Shown: positions 1 through 10,193, numbered from the stretch's first letter. The stretch: DNA of 52,561 nucleotides from Candidatus Woesearchaeota archaeon (GCA_017608625.1 JAFCFN010000005.1:1-52561); one strand, 5' to 3'. A program made the numbers and translations. The notes: generated by a model from the sequence alone, not told the origin.

Positions 1-1
1 C

Positions 2-478
2 CAGTTTTACATATTTACAGCAGTCATATTATGTACATCGCTATTTGCTTTGGCCTCTACAATAAGTCAGAGAATAGAAGAAACTGATAAATTTGAAATT
101 ATAAAAGAAAATTTTGTTAAAGAAAGTGCTTTTGTAATTAATTCAGCATTATATAATAAGGATAATGTTTCAGAGCAGTTCAAAGAATTTGTTTTAGATT
201 TTATAGATTATGCAAAAACAAAAGGAGTTGATTTAGAAGTATTATATTTATTAGTACAAGATGATATAGAAATAAATAATTATTTAAATACTAATATTAA
301 AATAAATAATAATTTATTGAATAAAGGCGAAAATTTAGTGATTAATAGGACAGGTCAGATTGAGATTAAAGCATACGATGACAATTACAATTTTAAGATA
401 TCATACGAACCTTTACAACTAAAGGCAATATTAAGAAGCAAGGAAAATAATAATATACAGATATATGTGTTAAAATGA
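2..478 (+). CDS. Secreted/membrane protein, 5' truncated by the window edge
   Basis: Frame is open from base 2 (QFYIFTAVILCTSLFALASTISQRIEE...), a hydrophobic N-terminus upstream of the ORF-track start; stop overlaps the next ATG (ATGA). Confidence 0.7.
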   Translation, partial: QFYIFTAVILCTSLFALASTISQRIEETDKFEIIKENFVKESAFVINSALYNKDNVSEQFKEFVLDFIDYAKTKGVDLEVLYLLVQDDIEINNYLNTNIKINNNLLNKGENLVINRTGQIEIKAYDDNYNFKISYEPLQLKAILRSKENNNIQIYVLK

Positions 479-927
479 GTCTCTATAGAAAAGGGATAGC
501 AATCTGGATGTCATGGGTGCTATTAGTAGCATTTATGGTAGCTTTAAGCGCATTTATGTATAACTGGATAACAGGATACACAGAATCTTCTGCAGAAAGA
601 ATAGAGACAAGCTATAATGAGGAAAGCTGCTCAAGTGTAGCAATTAGTGTAGATGGATGTCAAAAAGCAGAAATCTTAAATATTACAATAAGCAATAAAG
701 GAGATTTAGAAATAGATAAAGTAATATTTAGATTGTATGATTTATACAATAATATAGAATCAAAAGACAAGGTTATTGCAATTAAGGCTGGTGAAACAAA
801 GCAGTTAGAATTATTAAAACAAGGAACAATCCAGAGATTAGAGAGCATTCCTATTTTAATAAAAGGGAATAAAGTGACAATTTGTAGAGACAGAATGCAT
901 ATATTTGAAGATATCACAAGCTGTTAA
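475..927 (+). CDS. Archaeal type IV pilin-like protein
   Basis: N-terminus MSLYRKGIAIWMSWVLLVAFMVALSAFMYNW resembles an archaeal pilin N-domain; translationally coupled to the upstream ORF. Confidence 0.7.
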   Translation: MSLYRKGIAIWMSWVLLVAFMVALSAFMYNWITGYTESSAERIETSYNEESCSSVAISVDGCQKAEILNITISNKGDLEIDKVIFRLYDLYNNIESKDKVIAIKAGETKQLELLKQGTIQRLESIPILIKGNKVTICRDRMHIFEDITSC

Positions 928-998
928 TTGCGAGCGTAAGCGAGCCGACCTATCGAGCAAAGCGAAGATAGGTCAAAGCATTAACCGATTTTGCGGTT
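923..998 (+). promoter_or_regulatory. Structured leader element, copy A
   Basis: GTTAAT(923-928)/ATTAAC(980-985), GACCTATC(947-954)/GATAGGTC(967-974), AACCG(983-987)/CGGTT(994-998); same layout as elements at 10.2 and 40.0 kb. Confidence 0.6.
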
Positions 999-1019
999 AT
1001 AAAAAAAGAGGTGATTAAA

Positions 1020-1319
1020 TTGGCCAAGCTGTCTGAAAAGCAAAAAGAGCTAATTAACCTTGAACTGGAAAGATCAAGGCTAAACAGAGAAAAAAGTGTG
1101 CTAATATTAAATAAGGCTTTGTTTTTATATTTCTGCTTTTTATTTGTAGGGGTTATTGGGTTTGTTAATGGATACATAACTCCTACATACCTAAATATAT
1201 TGATAGTACTAGCATTGATAGCCTTAATAATAGGAATCTTTCCTTATATAAGTGTAATGTATAAAGAAGAAAAAAAACTAGATAAATTAATATCAATAGT
1301 AAAAAGAGGTGGAAAATGA
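1020..1319 (+). CDS. Small membrane protein (two predicted TM segments)
   Basis: TTG start at 1020 follows SD GAGGTGAT better than the ORF-track GTG at 1011; hydrophobic hairpin in the middle. Confidence 0.6.
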   Translation: MAKLSEKQKELINLELERSRLNREKSVLILNKALFLYFCFLFVGVIGFVNGYITPTYLNILIVLALIALIIGIFPYISVMYKEEKKLDKLISIVKRGGK

Positions 1320-1819
1320 AATTAGGAAAAAAGGCAGTTAGCCCATTAATAGCAACTGTGCTGTTAATAGCATTTGCAGTAGCTCTTGGAGCAGTTGTTA
1401 TGAACTGGGGAAGAAGCTATGTAGAAACAACAGCAGAATATGCAGAACGAGGGTCTGACATACAAATCTTGTGCAGTAGGGATATAAATCTAAAAGTAGT
1501 AGATAAAGTAGAGAATAGTTTATGCTATAATGCAAGTGAGGATAAAGTAGAAGTTATATTAGAGAATGCAGGAACAATAGATATTGAGGGATTACAAGTG
1601 ACAATTATTGGAGAGAAGGACATTAATACTACTGACTTAGATGAATCATCAATAAAAATAGGACATGTTAAGAGATTCAATCTAACATACGACAATGAAA
1701 CAATGGGAAATATACTTGAGATTAAGTTTGTGCCAAAGATAAAAACTGCAACAACTAAAGAACCGGTTCCATGTGCTAACTCGCCATTAAGAAAAACTGA
1801 TATTGTTGAGTGTTCATAA
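1316..1819 (+). CDS. Archaeal type IV pilin-like protein
   Basis: MKLGKKAVSPLIATVLLIAFAVALGAVVMNW is a typical archaeal pilin N-terminal motif. Confidence 0.85.
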   Translation: MKLGKKAVSPLIATVLLIAFAVALGAVVMNWGRSYVETTAEYAERGSDIQILCSRDINLKVVDKVENSLCYNASEDKVEVILENAGTIDIEGLQVTIIGEKDINTTDLDESSIKIGHVKRFNLTYDNETMGNILEIKFVPKIKTATTKEPVPCANSPLRKTDIVECS

Positions 1820-1825
1820 AAATAA

Positions 1826-2224
1826 ATGGCTAGAAAGCAAACAATAGCAGTAATTGTTTTTTTAGTTATATTTGTACTGCTGGCAGTGTATATTGCAGTA
1901 AGAACAGCATTTATTTATAAAGTAGGAACTGGGTATGCAAATCAAACTACAGCAACAGTAAAATGTGTAGGATATATGTATGAAGTCAGCAATATAAATT
2001 ATAGCAATAGCAAGTTAAGTTTTGACTTGGAGAACAAACCTTATAGCAGGCATGATTTGGACAAAATAAATGTTTTTAGTGAACAAGATCAAAAACAGAT
2101 TATAGCAAATGTTGTTATTGGTAGCAGCAAAAGAATAGAAATTAATGACTTCAGTGTTAACAACAGTTTTTTAATTGCTCCTGTAGGTTGCGAGGTTTAT
2201 GGAAAAACATACAGTATAAGATGA
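1826..2224 (+). CDS. Membrane-anchored extracellular protein in the pilus operon
   Basis: N-terminal TM, then hydrophilic domain; operonic, stop overlaps the next ATG. Confidence 0.6.
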   Translation: MARKQTIAVIVFLVIFVLLAVYIAVRTAFIYKVGTGYANQTTATVKCVGYMYEVSNINYSNSKLSFDLENKPYSRHDLDKINVFSEQDQKQIIANVVIGSSKRIEINDFSVNNSFLIAPVGCEVYGKTYSIR

Positions 2225-2886
2225 AGAAAAAAGCACAGGTTTGGGTTTCAGCTGTATTATACATACTCATAATGGTTGTAGCAATAACTATTATTTTAAA
2301 TACAGGGTTGCCTGTTCTGGAAAAAATGAAGGATAAAACAATTTTTGTACAAGCAAAAAATACCTTACTGACGCTTGACCAGTATATTCAAAGAATAAAA
2401 GCTGAAGGCCAAGGTAGCCAGAGAGTTATTCCAATTGAAATCAGAAAAGGAGATTTTATTGTTGAAGGGGATAAATTATTATGGCAATTAGAGACAGAGG
2501 CAGAGATTATAGAGCCGAGATCATCTATAGACATTGGAAATATAAGGATTTCCTCAAACTCTGATGTTAATACAGTTGAAACAGATAGCTGCTATATATT
2601 GGAAAATAGTAAGATAAAAGTGAACATAACAAAGTGTTCAAATTGTCTGTCCAGCCAATTAATCCAATCAATATATTTCAAGGATACTTCCACATTATTA
2701 ACAGGAAACTTTTCATTTAAGATAAATGGACAGGAATTAATAATAAATTACACTTCATTGAGTCCAGCAGGGAACAATACAAATATTGGCTCAGCAACTG
2801 TAACAGCACATTTAATTAATCAAACTAAAAATTTATTATTAACACTTGAAGGAGGAACAGATTTTATTAAAACAACTCTAGAATAA
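2221..2886 (+). CDS. Pilin-like protein with KKKAQV N-terminus
   Basis: ATG at 2221 overlaps the upstream TGA; MKKKAQVWVSAVLYILIMVVAITIIL matches a class III signal-like motif. Confidence 0.7.
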   Translation: MKKKAQVWVSAVLYILIMVVAITIILNTGLPVLEKMKDKTIFVQAKNTLLTLDQYIQRIKAEGQGSQRVIPIEIRKGDFIVEGDKLLWQLETEAEIIEPRSSIDIGNIRISSNSDVNTVETDSCYILENSKIKVNITKCSNCLSSQLIQSIYFKDTSTLLTGNFSFKINGQELIINYTSLSPAGNNTNIGSATVTAHLINQTKNLLLTLEGGTDFIKTTLE

Positions 2887-2888
2887 AA

Positions 2889-4466
2889 ATGTCTCCGGAA
2901 AAACTAAAACAAAGAAAAACTGGTTTTTATTTAGATCTTTTACCAAAACTAGTTAAACTGCCAGATTTAGAAAAAATAAAAGATAAAACAAAGCTTAATG
3001 TAAAATATCCTTTACTTCCGCCTTATGCTTATGCACATATTTTCTGGGATAGTAAAAATAAAGAATTAGTTTATTTTGTTGAAGAACCATTGCTTAATGA
3101 TACAGAAGAAGAACTTCTAAGATTAGTGCAACTTGGTTTAGAAGAAATGATTAATATCAGTTTTATAAAAGCTGTTAAAAGTGCTTTGGTTATGGAATAT
3201 CTTGAGAGAAATGTCCAAAGCATACTTTTAGAATTAGGAACAAAAGTAAGCAAAGAAACATACAATAAATTGATGTATTATATATACAGAAATTCTGTTG
3301 GTTTAAATGAAATTGAACCTTTATTAAGGGACTATTATATAGAAGATATAGAATGTAATGGAATAGGTTTTCCTTTGTATGTTGTTCATAGAAAATATGG
3401 CAATTTAAGGACGAATATAGAATTCAAAACAAAAGAAAGATTAACAGATTTTGTTGAAAAGCTTGCTCAGAAATGTGGAAGGTATGTAAGTTATGCTAAT
3501 CCTTTACTAGATGGTTCTTTACCAGATGGAAGTAGAGTAAATGCAACCTACACTCAGGATGTAACAACAAGAGGTCCAACATTTACAATTAGGAAATTTA
3601 CAAAAGAACCATGGACACCAATTAATTTGATTTCTTTTAATACTGCTTCTCCTGAAGCATTTGCATATTTGTGGATAGCCATAGAAAATAAAATGAACAT
3701 AATGGTGATAGGAGAGACTGCATCTGGTAAAACTACTTTTTTAAATACAATTGCTCATTTCATTCCTCCTGAAGCAAGAATCTGTAGTATAGAAGACACA
3801 AGAGAGTTAGCTTTGGCTCATATAAACTGGTTACCATCTGTTACAAGGATTGGTTTTGGTATTCCTGCTGTAGAAGAAAAGGCAGGTGAAGTAACTTTGT
3901 TTGATTTGCTTAAAGAAACATTTAGACAGAATCCAGATTATGTTATTCTAGGAGAAACAAGAGGAGAAGAGACATATGTATTATTTCAAGGTATGGCAAG
4001 TGGGCATCCAAGCCTCGCAACTTTTCATGCAGGCAGTGTTGAAACTTTTGTAAGAAGACTAGAAACACCACCTATAAAACTTCCTGCCTCTTTAGTAGAG
4101 AGTTTGGATATAATTTGTGTTACAACGCATATTAAAACCCCGAAAGTCAATATAAGAAGACTAACAGAAGTTGATGAAATATTAGAAGTAAAAGAAAAAA
4201 TTGGAACTGTTAAATCCAATGTGCTGTTTAAATGGAATCCAGTAAAAGATAGTTTTAGTTCAATAGGAAAATCTCATGTTTTACAAGAAATATCAAAAAG
4301 AACAGGAATCTCCTATAAAAGTCTGTTAAAAGAGCTGCATAGGAGGGCTGAATTATTAAGAATAATGCACAAAAAAGGGATAATTGATTTGAAAGATTTC
4401 AATAAGATAATAAATGAATATTACAAAGATCCTGCTGCTGTTAGAAAAAAATTTGGTATAAAATGA
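2889..4466 (+). CDS. Type II/IV secretion system ATPase (VirB11/TadA/GspE family)
   Basis: Walker A GETASGKTT, ILGETRGEE Walker B-like box, ATFHAGS motif. Confidence 0.95.
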   Translation: MSPEKLKQRKTGFYLDLLPKLVKLPDLEKIKDKTKLNVKYPLLPPYAYAHIFWDSKNKELVYFVEEPLLNDTEEELLRLVQLGLEEMINISFIKAVKSALVMEYLERNVQSILLELGTKVSKETYNKLMYYIYRNSVGLNEIEPLLRDYYIEDIECNGIGFPLYVVHRKYGNLRTNIEFKTKERLTDFVEKLAQKCGRYVSYANPLLDGSLPDGSRVNATYTQDVTTRGPTFTIRKFTKEPWTPINLISFNTASPEAFAYLWIAIENKMNIMVIGETASGKTTFLNTIAHFIPPEARICSIEDTRELALAHINWLPSVTRIGFGIPAVEEKAGEVTLFDLLKETFRQNPDYVILGETRGEETYVLFQGMASGHPSLATFHAGSVETFVRRLETPPIKLPASLVESLDIICVTTHIKTPKVNIRRLTEVDEILEVKEKIGTVKSNVLFKWNPVKDSFSSIGKSHVLQEISKRTGISYKSLLKELHRRAELLRIMHKKGIIDLKDFNKIINEYYKDPAAVRKKFGIK

Positions 4467-4666
4467 GCATAGATAAAATTAAACAAAAACTGGAACAGGT
4501 AATTGCTGCTAGTGAGTTTTATGATGAATTGAGCAAGCAGATAATAAAAGACAATATTGAACTTGATAATGTTAAAATGAAAATGATCTTTGCTAAGAGA
4601 GAGATTCTAAAGCTTTTGTTGGATATCAAAAAATCTATTAGAGAGCTAGCTAAAAGTCAACTATGA
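4463..4666 (+). CDS. Small helical protein, pilus operon
   Basis: 67-aa ORF overlapping the ATPase stop; coiled-coil-like composition. Confidence 0.5.
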   Translation: MSIDKIKQKLEQVIAASEFYDELSKQIIKDNIELDNVKMKMIFAKREILKLLLDIKKSIRELAKSQL

Positions 4667-6775
4667 TTGTCTGGTGTGATAATGTTAAGCAACACTATAA
4701 CTCCTCATATAAAACGGATACTAGAACTGATCAAGGAGTTTGAGCAGTATTCTCTATATAAAAAGGATTTTATAAATAGAATTAGTAAATTAAATAATGA
4801 CTATCAGAGAAAGAGATTGTCTTATTTTGAGTATGCTGAAAAATTAAGAGAAATTTTAAAAGGTAAAACAACAAAAGAATGGTTAGATTATTACAACTCC
4901 CAAATTTATTCTCTTCTAAAAGATATTGAATACTATAACTCAAAGATATTTTATTCTGTTTATTCTGATAAGAGTTATGAGCAATTAAAGGTTTATGTGC
5001 CTTCTATAACTGAAAGAGGAGCTGAATTTATTGCTGACCAAATTGACAAAATAGAGGAAGCAAGACATGCAACTGCATTAAAAATTACAAGATTTGGAAG
5101 AAAAGAAAGAAGAAGAATTGAAAAAGAGCTTGAAGAATTACAACATCTGCTAAAATTAAAACTAAGAAGATTAAAAAGAGCTGGTATTAAAGAAGCTGGG
5201 TTGATAAAAGAAGAAGTAAAAGACTTAGAACATTTATTTGCATCAAAGTTAAGAAGTCTTGGCAGGTTTATAACAAAAGAGGTAGAAGCAGTAGAAAAGC
5301 CTATTAAAAAATGGTTCAGATTAGAATTAAGAAGAACAAAGAGGTTTGAGGCAAGAGAGATCGAGAAAATAAGAGAGGAAATTAAGGAGATAAAACATGC
5401 TATAAAACTAAGAATTAGAAGATTGGAGAGATTAGAGGAAAAAGCAATAAAAGAGCCAGTCATAAGCACAACTCAATGGTTGAAATTAAGACTAAAAAAA
5501 CTCATTAGTGTGTTCAAGAGACCAAAAATAAAAAAGGTTCCTATTTCTGTTGTCGCACCTGCTGCTAAAAAACTTTCTTTTTTTGCCAGGTTAAAACTGT
5601 TATTTAAACCAAAAGAAAGGGTTCCTTTATTTGAGAAAATAATAACAGAAGAAAAAATAGCAAAACCAATTGTAAAACCAGTCAAGAAACCATTCTTAAC
5701 TAAAATTAGTGAACTAATCAGAGCTCCTTTTGTAAGAAAAAAGATTCTGGCTAGAAAAACTATAATTGGAAAAAGTTTGCTTGATCTGGAATTATTAAGA
5801 AAAAAAGAAATAAAATTGGCAGCTGAAAAGTTAATTAAACCAAAAGTTCTGGCTGAAGAAGCAGAAAGAGTCGCTGCAATCTTAAAGAAAAAAGAGGTGA
5901 TTACTCTTTATAAACCGTCAACAATAGGAGCTATTGCTAATCTAACAGTAAGGAAAATTTCTTTGTTTTTTATAAATAAATTTCCTTTCTTTTTTGAACA
6001 GTTGTATAGAAATTTAAGATTAGCGAATATTAGAATTTTGTCAAATACGTATGTGAATATAATGTTCTTTTTTTCAATAATTTCATTCTTTATTGGTACT
6101 ATCCTTTTCTCGATTTTATATGCTTCTATTCTAAGTGGATTATTGGCAGGTTTAATTTTTTTAGTAGCAACATTTAGTGGTTTCTATTATTATCCTGTAA
6201 ATGTAATTAAGAGTAGAATAAGAAGCATTAAAACAAATCTACCATTTGCAATCAACCATATGGCTGCTGTTGTAAATTCAGGTGTTGCTCCAACACACAT
6301 GTTTAGGCTTATTGCTGACTCAAAAGAGTACGGAGAAATAGTTATTGAAGTAGAGAAAATAGTAGAATTTATTGATTTGTTTGGTTATGATCTAACTTCT
6401 GCGATTAGAAGTGTTGCATCAACAACTCCTGAACATGACTTTAAAGACTTTTTGGATGGTTTAATAACAACAATAGAAAGTGGGGGAGATATAAAGACAT
6501 ATTTAAAAGAAAAAGCGAACTCTGCACTTAATACTTACCAGTTAGAGAGACAAAAATATGTAGAAACAATATCAACTTATTCGGATGTTTATACTGGTCT
6601 ATTAATAGCAGCTCCTTTATTTTTTGTAATTGCCCTTGCTTTAGTGTCGATTTTAGGAGGCACTATTGCTGGTTTATCTGTAGATATAATTATAGCACTT
6701 GGAACTTATATTCTCATACCACTACTAAACATAGCATTCATCATATTTTTGGAGCTAACACAACCAATGATATAA
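4667..6775 (+). CDS. TadC/GspF-like pilus assembly membrane protein with long charged N-terminal helical region
   Basis: C-terminal third has FAINHMAAVVNSGVAPTHMFRLIADSKEYGE and the T2SF-like TM pattern; N-terminal ~400 aa highly charged helical. Start may be 4682. Confidence 0.8.
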   Translation: MSGVIMLSNTITPHIKRILELIKEFEQYSLYKKDFINRISKLNNDYQRKRLSYFEYAEKLREILKGKTTKEWLDYYNSQIYSLLKDIEYYNSKIFYSVYSDKSYEQLKVYVPSITERGAEFIADQIDKIEEARHATALKITRFGRKERRRIEKELEELQHLLKLKLRRLKRAGIKEAGLIKEEVKDLEHLFASKLRSLGRFITKEVEAVEKPIKKWFRLELRRTKRFEAREIEKIREEIKEIKHAIKLRIRRLERLEEKAIKEPVISTTQWLKLRLKKLISVFKRPKIKKVPISVVAPAAKKLSFFARLKLLFKPKERVPLFEKIITEEKIAKPIVKPVKKPFLTKISELIRAPFVRKKILARKTIIGKSLLDLELLRKKEIKLAAEKLIKPKVLAEEAERVAAILKKKEVITLYKPSTIGAIANLTVRKISLFFINKFPFFFEQLYRNLRLANIRILSNTYVNIMFFFSIISFFIGTILFSILYASILSGLLAGLIFLVATFSGFYYYPVNVIKSRIRSIKTNLPFAINHMAAVVNSGVAPTHMFRLIADSKEYGEIVIEVEKIVEFIDLFGYDLTSAIRSVASTTPEHDFKDFLDGLITTIESGGDIKTYLKEKANSALNTYQLERQKYVETISTYSDVYTGLLIAAPLFFVIALALVSILGGTIAGLSVDIIIALGTYILIPLLNIAFIIFLELTQPMI

Positions 6776-6776
6776 A

Positions 6777-7685
6777 ATGAAAATAAGACATAGTTTAGCA
6801 ATAATCATTGGAATATTAATTTTGTTAGTTGATTTTTTCTACTTTACAAATACTGCGTGGTTTGTGCCATTAATTGTTGTAGCTGTAACAATTGCGTGGT
6901 TTCAGTTCTGGATTGATTTTTTTATAGGAAGGGCAAGACAAAAAGAGCTTGAAACAAGATTTCCTGATTTTGTGAGAAATCTTGTAGGAGCTATTAAATC
7001 AGGAATGCCTTTGGGAGAAGCAATAGAGCATGTAGCAAAAACAGATTATGGTACACTAAGCTATTATGTTAAAAGATTATCCAACCAGATTAGTTGGGGG
7101 ATACCTGCATACAAAGCATTTGTTTCTTTTGCAAATGCGACCAAAAATTCAGTTATACAAAGAGCAATATCTACTGTTATTGAAGCAGAGAGAGCTGGAG
7201 GTAATATAGAGGATGTGCTAGAAACTGTTACAGAAAGTGTCATTAATATTAAGAACATGAGAGAAGCGAGAAAAGCAGCTGTTCATGGTCAGGTTATACA
7301 AAGCTACATCATATTCTTTGTTTTCTTGGCTGTAATGATAATAATTCAGAATTTTTTAATACCTTATATGTTAGGTATGGAAGAAGAGGTTTTGCCTGGT
7401 TTAGAAGTAGGGGGTATGGGTTTAGTTAGAACAGGTTTGGGGGGAATTGTTAGAACGGTTTCAATAGATTTTTCATCATTTCCTGCACTAGTTTTTTCAT
7501 TTCAAAGATGGTTGGTAAGTTTAAACGGAATATTTTTAATGCTTGCTTTAATAGAAGGGTTTTTTGCAGGAATCGTTATTGGTAAATTGGCAGAGGGTGA
7601 ATTGAGGGCTGGTTTAAAACATAGCCTAATTTTAATGACAATTGCGTTTTTTGTTATTTCACTGTCTCAAGGAATGTTATTATAA
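6777..7685 (+). CDS. TadC/GspF-like pilus assembly membrane protein
   Basis: RFPDFVRNLVGAIKSGMPLGEAIEHVAKTDYG...AERAGGNIEDVLETV, typical T2SSF domain. Confidence 0.9.
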   Translation: MKIRHSLAIIIGILILLVDFFYFTNTAWFVPLIVVAVTIAWFQFWIDFFIGRARQKELETRFPDFVRNLVGAIKSGMPLGEAIEHVAKTDYGTLSYYVKRLSNQISWGIPAYKAFVSFANATKNSVIQRAISTVIEAERAGGNIEDVLETVTESVINIKNMREARKAAVHGQVIQSYIIFFVFLAVMIIIQNFLIPYMLGMEEEVLPGLEVGGMGLVRTGLGGIVRTVSIDFSSFPALVFSFQRWLVSLNGIFLMLALIEGFFAGIVIGKLAEGELRAGLKHSLILMTIAFFVISLSQGMLL

Positions 7686-7688
7686 AAA

Positions 7689-8453
7689 ATGAGAATTTCT
7701 TTATATCTTGAGAAATCAATTGAAGAGAATGCCTCTTTATATTATGAAAAGGCTAAAAAACTAAAAAAGAAACTGGTCGGTGCAAAAGAAGCGCTGGAGA
7801 AAAGTCTGAAAAAATTAAAAGAGCTAGAGAAAAAGAAGATTGAATTAAAAGAAAAAAAGAAAGTAGAAAGAAAAAAAGAATGGTATGAAAAATTTAGATG
7901 GTTTTATTCTTCAGAAGGTTTTCTTTGTATTGGAGGAAGAGATGCTACATCTAATGAGATTATAGTTAAAAAACATACTGAAAAAAATGATTTGGTTTTC
8001 CATACTGACATAGCAGGAAGTCCTTTTTTTGTTATAAAAAATGGGCAAAAAGCTGGAGAAAAGACACTTCAAGAGGTTGCACAGGCAACTGCATCTTACT
8101 CAAAAGGTTGGAAACTGGGTTTAGGAAGTTTGGATGTTTTTTATGTGAAGCCAGATCAAGTAAGCAAAAAAGCTAAATCAAGAGAGTATTTAGCAAAAGG
8201 TGCTTTTATGATTTATGGGAAAACTAACTATTTACATGCTAACTTAGAAATAGGAATTGGAATTTTAAAAGATGGAAGGGTTATGGGAGGAGCTGTTGAT
8301 GCTGTTAAGAAAAATTGTGAAAAATTTGTTTTAATAAAGCAAGGAAAAGAAAAAACATCTGCTGTTGCAAAAAAGATTCAAAAGATTATTGGTGGAGATC
8401 TAGATGAAATAATTAGGACTTTACCAAGCGGAGGTTGTGCTATTAAAAAATGA
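7689..8453 (+). CDS. Stand-alone NFACT-R (DUF814) domain protein
   Basis: FRWFYSSEGFLCIGGRDATSNEIIVKKHTEKNDLVFHTDIAGSPFFVIKNG is the NFACT-R core; short coiled coil N-terminally, no NFACT-N domain. Confidence 0.9.
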   Translation: MRISLYLEKSIEENASLYYEKAKKLKKKLVGAKEALEKSLKKLKELEKKKIELKEKKKVERKKEWYEKFRWFYSSEGFLCIGGRDATSNEIIVKKHTEKNDLVFHTDIAGSPFFVIKNGQKAGEKTLQEVAQATASYSKGWKLGLGSLDVFYVKPDQVSKKAKSREYLAKGAFMIYGKTNYLHANLEIGIGILKDGRVMGGAVDAVKKNCEKFVLIKQGKEKTSAVAKKIQKIIGGDLDEIIRTLPSGGCAIKK

Positions 8454-8707
8454 ACATTAAATTAAAAGCAAGGTTATTACCAGTAACAATGCAAATTGGG
8501 AAGGCTGGATTAAGCGAAGCAGTAATAAAAGAAATCAATGCTCAGCTTAAGAATAAAAAATTAATAAAAATAAAATTTTTGAAAACTGCTATAAAAAATA
8601 AAGATAAAAAAGAGTTATTCAAAGAGCTTGCCAAGAAAACACAATCAGAGATAGTTTATAGTATTGGATTTGTTATTGCGTTACACAAAAATAGAAAAAA
8701 TATATAA
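8450..8707 (+). CDS. CRM/YhbY-family RNA-binding protein
   Basis: LPVTMQIGKAGLSEAVIKEINAQLKNKKLIKIKFLK...VYSIGFVIALHKN. Confidence 0.85.
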   Translation: MNIKLKARLLPVTMQIGKAGLSEAVIKEINAQLKNKKLIKIKFLKTAIKNKDKKELFKELAKKTQSEIVYSIGFVIALHKNRKNI

Positions 8708-8756
8708 ACATTATAAAAATAATTTAATAATAAATCCTGTTAAAAGAGGTGTCAAA

Positions 8757-10193
8757 TTGCCTAGTGAAGAAGAGATTAAAGAGTTATTGGAAAATTATGG
8801 TTTTAAAGAGCCTGATAAAGATGAAAAAAAGAACATAGTTCCATTTCCAAAACCTATTAAAAAGTACAGACTTCTGCATGAAGCTTATAATCAGAATATA
8901 GAAGAGCTTTACTATTGGATCCTTGGCCATTTGAGAGATGACTGGCAATGGAATGTTGAAAAAATAAAAGATATATTCGCTGCAGCAGAAGCAAGTGCCT
9001 TTTTTGGTGTAACACAGCAAAGGGCTGCTTTACAACAAGATCAAGTGGCTAAATATTTAAAATATTGTGCTGATATGACAAAAGAGTTATTTCAGCTTGT
9101 TAGGGAAATGAGAGTTTTGGATGAAAGAATAAGCTATTATGAGAATACAGGTATGTGGTTAGATGAAAAAGGAAATATTATTTATGATCCTAATAAAGAA
9201 AAGGATCCAGAAAGTAGTGAAATTACTTTAAAAGGCATATGGATTGATTTGGTAGAGGGAGGAGCTAAAAACCCTGCTTCTGTTTATGGTTTAGCAAGAG
9301 AAGTAGGATTTACTATTTTGCCTGATCTATTTTTTAGGACTAGAATAAAAGAAGGAGAAAGCATAGACAAAAAAGTTGAAGAACTTGAATTTAATCCAAA
9401 AGTTTTGGAAGTTTTGAAAAGAAAACTAAATCAGTATTATACATGGAAAAAAAGAACATATAGAGAGCTAAAAACAAGAAGACTCTTTACATTAAGATAT
9501 TTAAGACAACATTATGACACGATTAAGTTATATATAGATTGGATAAAACCTTATCTAGTACATATAAGAAAACTTCAAGGCAAGGAAAGAACATGGGATG
9601 AGGATTTAATAGGAGCATTTGAAGGCAGTTTAGTTGAGATAGAGATATTGGCAACAAAAAATGTAAAAGAGAAATACAAACCAGTTATACTCATTAATTG
9701 GGATCATAGAACAAAGCCTGCAATGGCTTTTCATGCAGAAGGCTATCAAAGAGGGCCAGTGCATGTTGGAAGAACAATAATCACAATGAGAGCTTATAGT
9801 TGGACAGAAGAACAAATTAAAAAATATAAGGAGATGAGAGCTGATGAGGACATGGGAGTATTAAGCTCAATAGACGCTTCACTTAAAACTGCTATTGATT
9901 CTTTAGGAGATGAATTAAAAAATTATTTGAAAGAAGCTGGAGAAACTTTTATTGAGAAAAAAACAGAAGAGACAAAGCCTAAAGAAGAAGGCATACTAGA
10001 ACCCTTTGCAGCTGTTGTTAAAGGATTTGGAGAGATTGCAGGAGCATTCTTACCTAAAAAAGAAAAGAAAAAAGAAAAAATTAGTAAATTTATGATAAAA
10101 GCAGATGAGAAAGCGTCAAGAAAAACAGCACTTAAGACAATGTGGCAAGTTTATAAAAACTTTAAAAAGTCTCATGGATTTATTACTTGGTAA
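8757..10193 (+). CDS. Conserved-looking hypothetical protein
   Basis: Long ORF; TTG start at 8757 after AGAGGTG is more plausible than 8664, which overlaps the CRM gene. Confidence 0.7.
   Translation: MPSEEEIKELLENYGFKEPDKDEKKNIVPFPKPIKKYRLLHEAYNQNIEELYYWILGHLRDDWQWNVEKIKDIFAAAEASAFFGVTQQRAALQQDQVAKYLKYCADMTKELFQLVREMRVLDERISYYENTGMWLDEKGNIIYDPNKEKDPESSEITLKGIWIDLVEGGAKNPASVYGLAREVGFTILPDLFFRTRIKEGESIDKKVEELEFNPKVLEVLKRKLNQYYTWKKRTYRELKTRRLFTLRYLRQHYDTIKLYIDWIKPYLVHIRKLQGKERTWDEDLIGAFEGSLVEIEILATKNVKEKYKPVILINWDHRTKPAMAFHAEGYQRGPVHVGRTIITMRAYSWTEEQIKKYKEMRADEDMGVLSSIDASLKTAIDSLGDELKNYLKEAGETFIEKKTEETKPKEEGILEPFAAVVKGFGEIAGAFLPKKEKKKEKISKFMIKADEKASRKTALKTMWQVYKNFKKSHGFITW

Noticed and set aside
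4993-5469. 158-aa minus-strand ORF within the TadC-like gene
   Set aside because: Antisense of Lys/Glu-rich coiled-coil codons gives Leu/Ser/Phe-rich nonsense; no SD or domain.
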